Positions 63,873 through 64,000 of a stretch of 64,000 nucleotides of DNA are shown here, piece by piece. Position 1 is the first letter of the stretch. The number at the start of each line of letters is the position of its first letter. The stretch is taken from positions 44,261 through 108,260 of the IMG/VR virus record IMGVR_UViG_3300044846_003474. One strand, written 5' to 3'. This DNA comes from a virus. The translations under genes and the position numbers were made by a program. The notes under the pieces were generated by a model. That model ran no database searches. It saw only the letters and a list, made by a program, of their open reading frames with translations, and was not told where the DNA came from.

Positions 63873-64000
63873 TCATATCTTCCTCTGGATTACCCGTTTA
63901 ACAATACGGGTTAAATCTGATTCTTTCAGAGATTCATTATTATCACTTTCTGTAATATCTTTATAAACATCATTAATAAACTCCCAAATAGGTGAATAAT
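63873..64000 (-). CDS. C-terminal end of a further gene (runs off the right edge), with a tag-like helix at its C-terminus
   Basis: The visible part reads SPIWEFINDVYKDITESDNN, then ESLKESDLTRIVKRVIQRKI and TGA. The class A helix (SDLTRIVKRVI) is therefore at the C-terminus. One frame over, the same DNA gives EEDMSSDE and TAA at 63862-63864, the type of ending expected after R-V-I-x. A one-base deletion or insertion after the helix may have truncated it. Confidence 0.5.
   Translation of the reverse strand, partial: YSPIWEFINDVYKDITESDNNESLKESDLTRIVKRVIQRKI

Noticed and set aside
1-64000. Recoded stop codons throughout the genome
   Set aside because: Genes end normally in TAA or TGA with tight gene spacing; no long frames continue through in-frame stops, so the odd tRNA alone is not enough evidence.
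1-64000. Insertion sequences, integrase or attachment sites
   Set aside because: No transposase, integrase or flanking direct repeats were seen; the window looks like a lytic-type phage region.

Overview
This window reads as part of a large, AT-rich tailed-phage genome (Caudoviricetes) whose host is a Bacteroidetes bacterium, most likely a flavobacterium. The phage calls rest on a terminase large subunit at the left edge, several cell-wall lysis enzymes, a holin-like protein, a tRNA/tmRNA cluster and tightly packed small genes. The host inference rests on two things. There are many promoters of the Bacteroidetes type (TTG, 19-21 bp, TAnnTTTG), for example ahead of the tmRNA, the tRNA operon and a long non-coding RNA. 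There is also a phage-encoded protein ending in a type IX secretion (T9SS) sorting domain, a system restricted to Bacteroidetes. Shine-Dalgarno sequences are largely absent, as is usual there.

Layout. 1-6325 (minus): terminase, uncharacterised head-side proteins, a nucleotidyltransferase, a KTSC protein and a UVR-motif protein. 6488-10750: a ClpC-like double AAA+ ATPase behind two tandem operator-like palindromes, an M20 peptidase and a large unknown. 10834-12300: a tmRNA and, facing it, an approximately 0.95 kb gene-free structured RNA candidate with its own promoter (GOLLD/ROOL-like in size and setting). 12319-19770: amidase, Ntn hydrolase, holin-like protein, a tRNA cluster (Leu-like, Asp, Glu, Ile, His, Arg and a 154-nt tRNA-like oddity) and small proteins. 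19807-22466: three glycosyltransferase-type genes. 22604-32589: mixed cargo-type genes, zincin, ADP-ribosyltransferase-like protein and GH19 endolysin. 32695-41154 (plus): a secreted/surface operon with a YkuD-like protein, T9SS-sorted cohesin/dockerin-like protein, CsgG-like lipoprotein, beta-barrel protein, C-type lectin with dockerin, secreted nuclease and secreted zincin. 41535-64000 (almost all minus): a long array of small genes.

The main discovery is a shared N-terminal tag on about 40 otherwise unrelated proteins. I name the tag classes as follows and use the names in the entries. Class A: M-x-(R/K)-I-V-R-L-T-E-x-(D/E)-L-x-x-(L/I)-(V/I)-K-(R/K)-(V/I)-I-x-E. Class B: M-K-I-I-I-T-E-(N/S)-Q. 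Class C: I-(S/T)-E-(S/E)-E-K-x-R-I-x-x-M-H. Class D: E-E-L-N-x-(M/I)-K-Y-L ending V-I-S-E-Q. Class E: M-N-R-S-Y-S-K-I-R-H-I-Q. Nearly all end in (I/L/V)-x-E, which matches the known cleavage rule of T4-type prohead proteases ((I/L)-x-E). My inference is that the tags are capsid-targeting propeptides which load a large cargo of effectors into the head and are then clipped. Tagged proteins include a Tae4-like peptidoglycan amidase, peptidoglycan-binding proteins, a zincin, membrane proteins and a tandem family of about 12 small acidic paralogues. An Ntn hydrolase has such a site directly before its catalytic cysteine. The prohead protease and major capsid genes are not in this window, so this is untested here.

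Cargo genes are often separated by near-repeated modules (hairpin terminator, AT-rich start-proximal motif ATATTTATTA, tag-coding sequence). This would let cargo be exchanged by recombination while keeping expression and targeting. Host-type promoters instead drive the RNAs, lipoproteins and several host-interaction genes.
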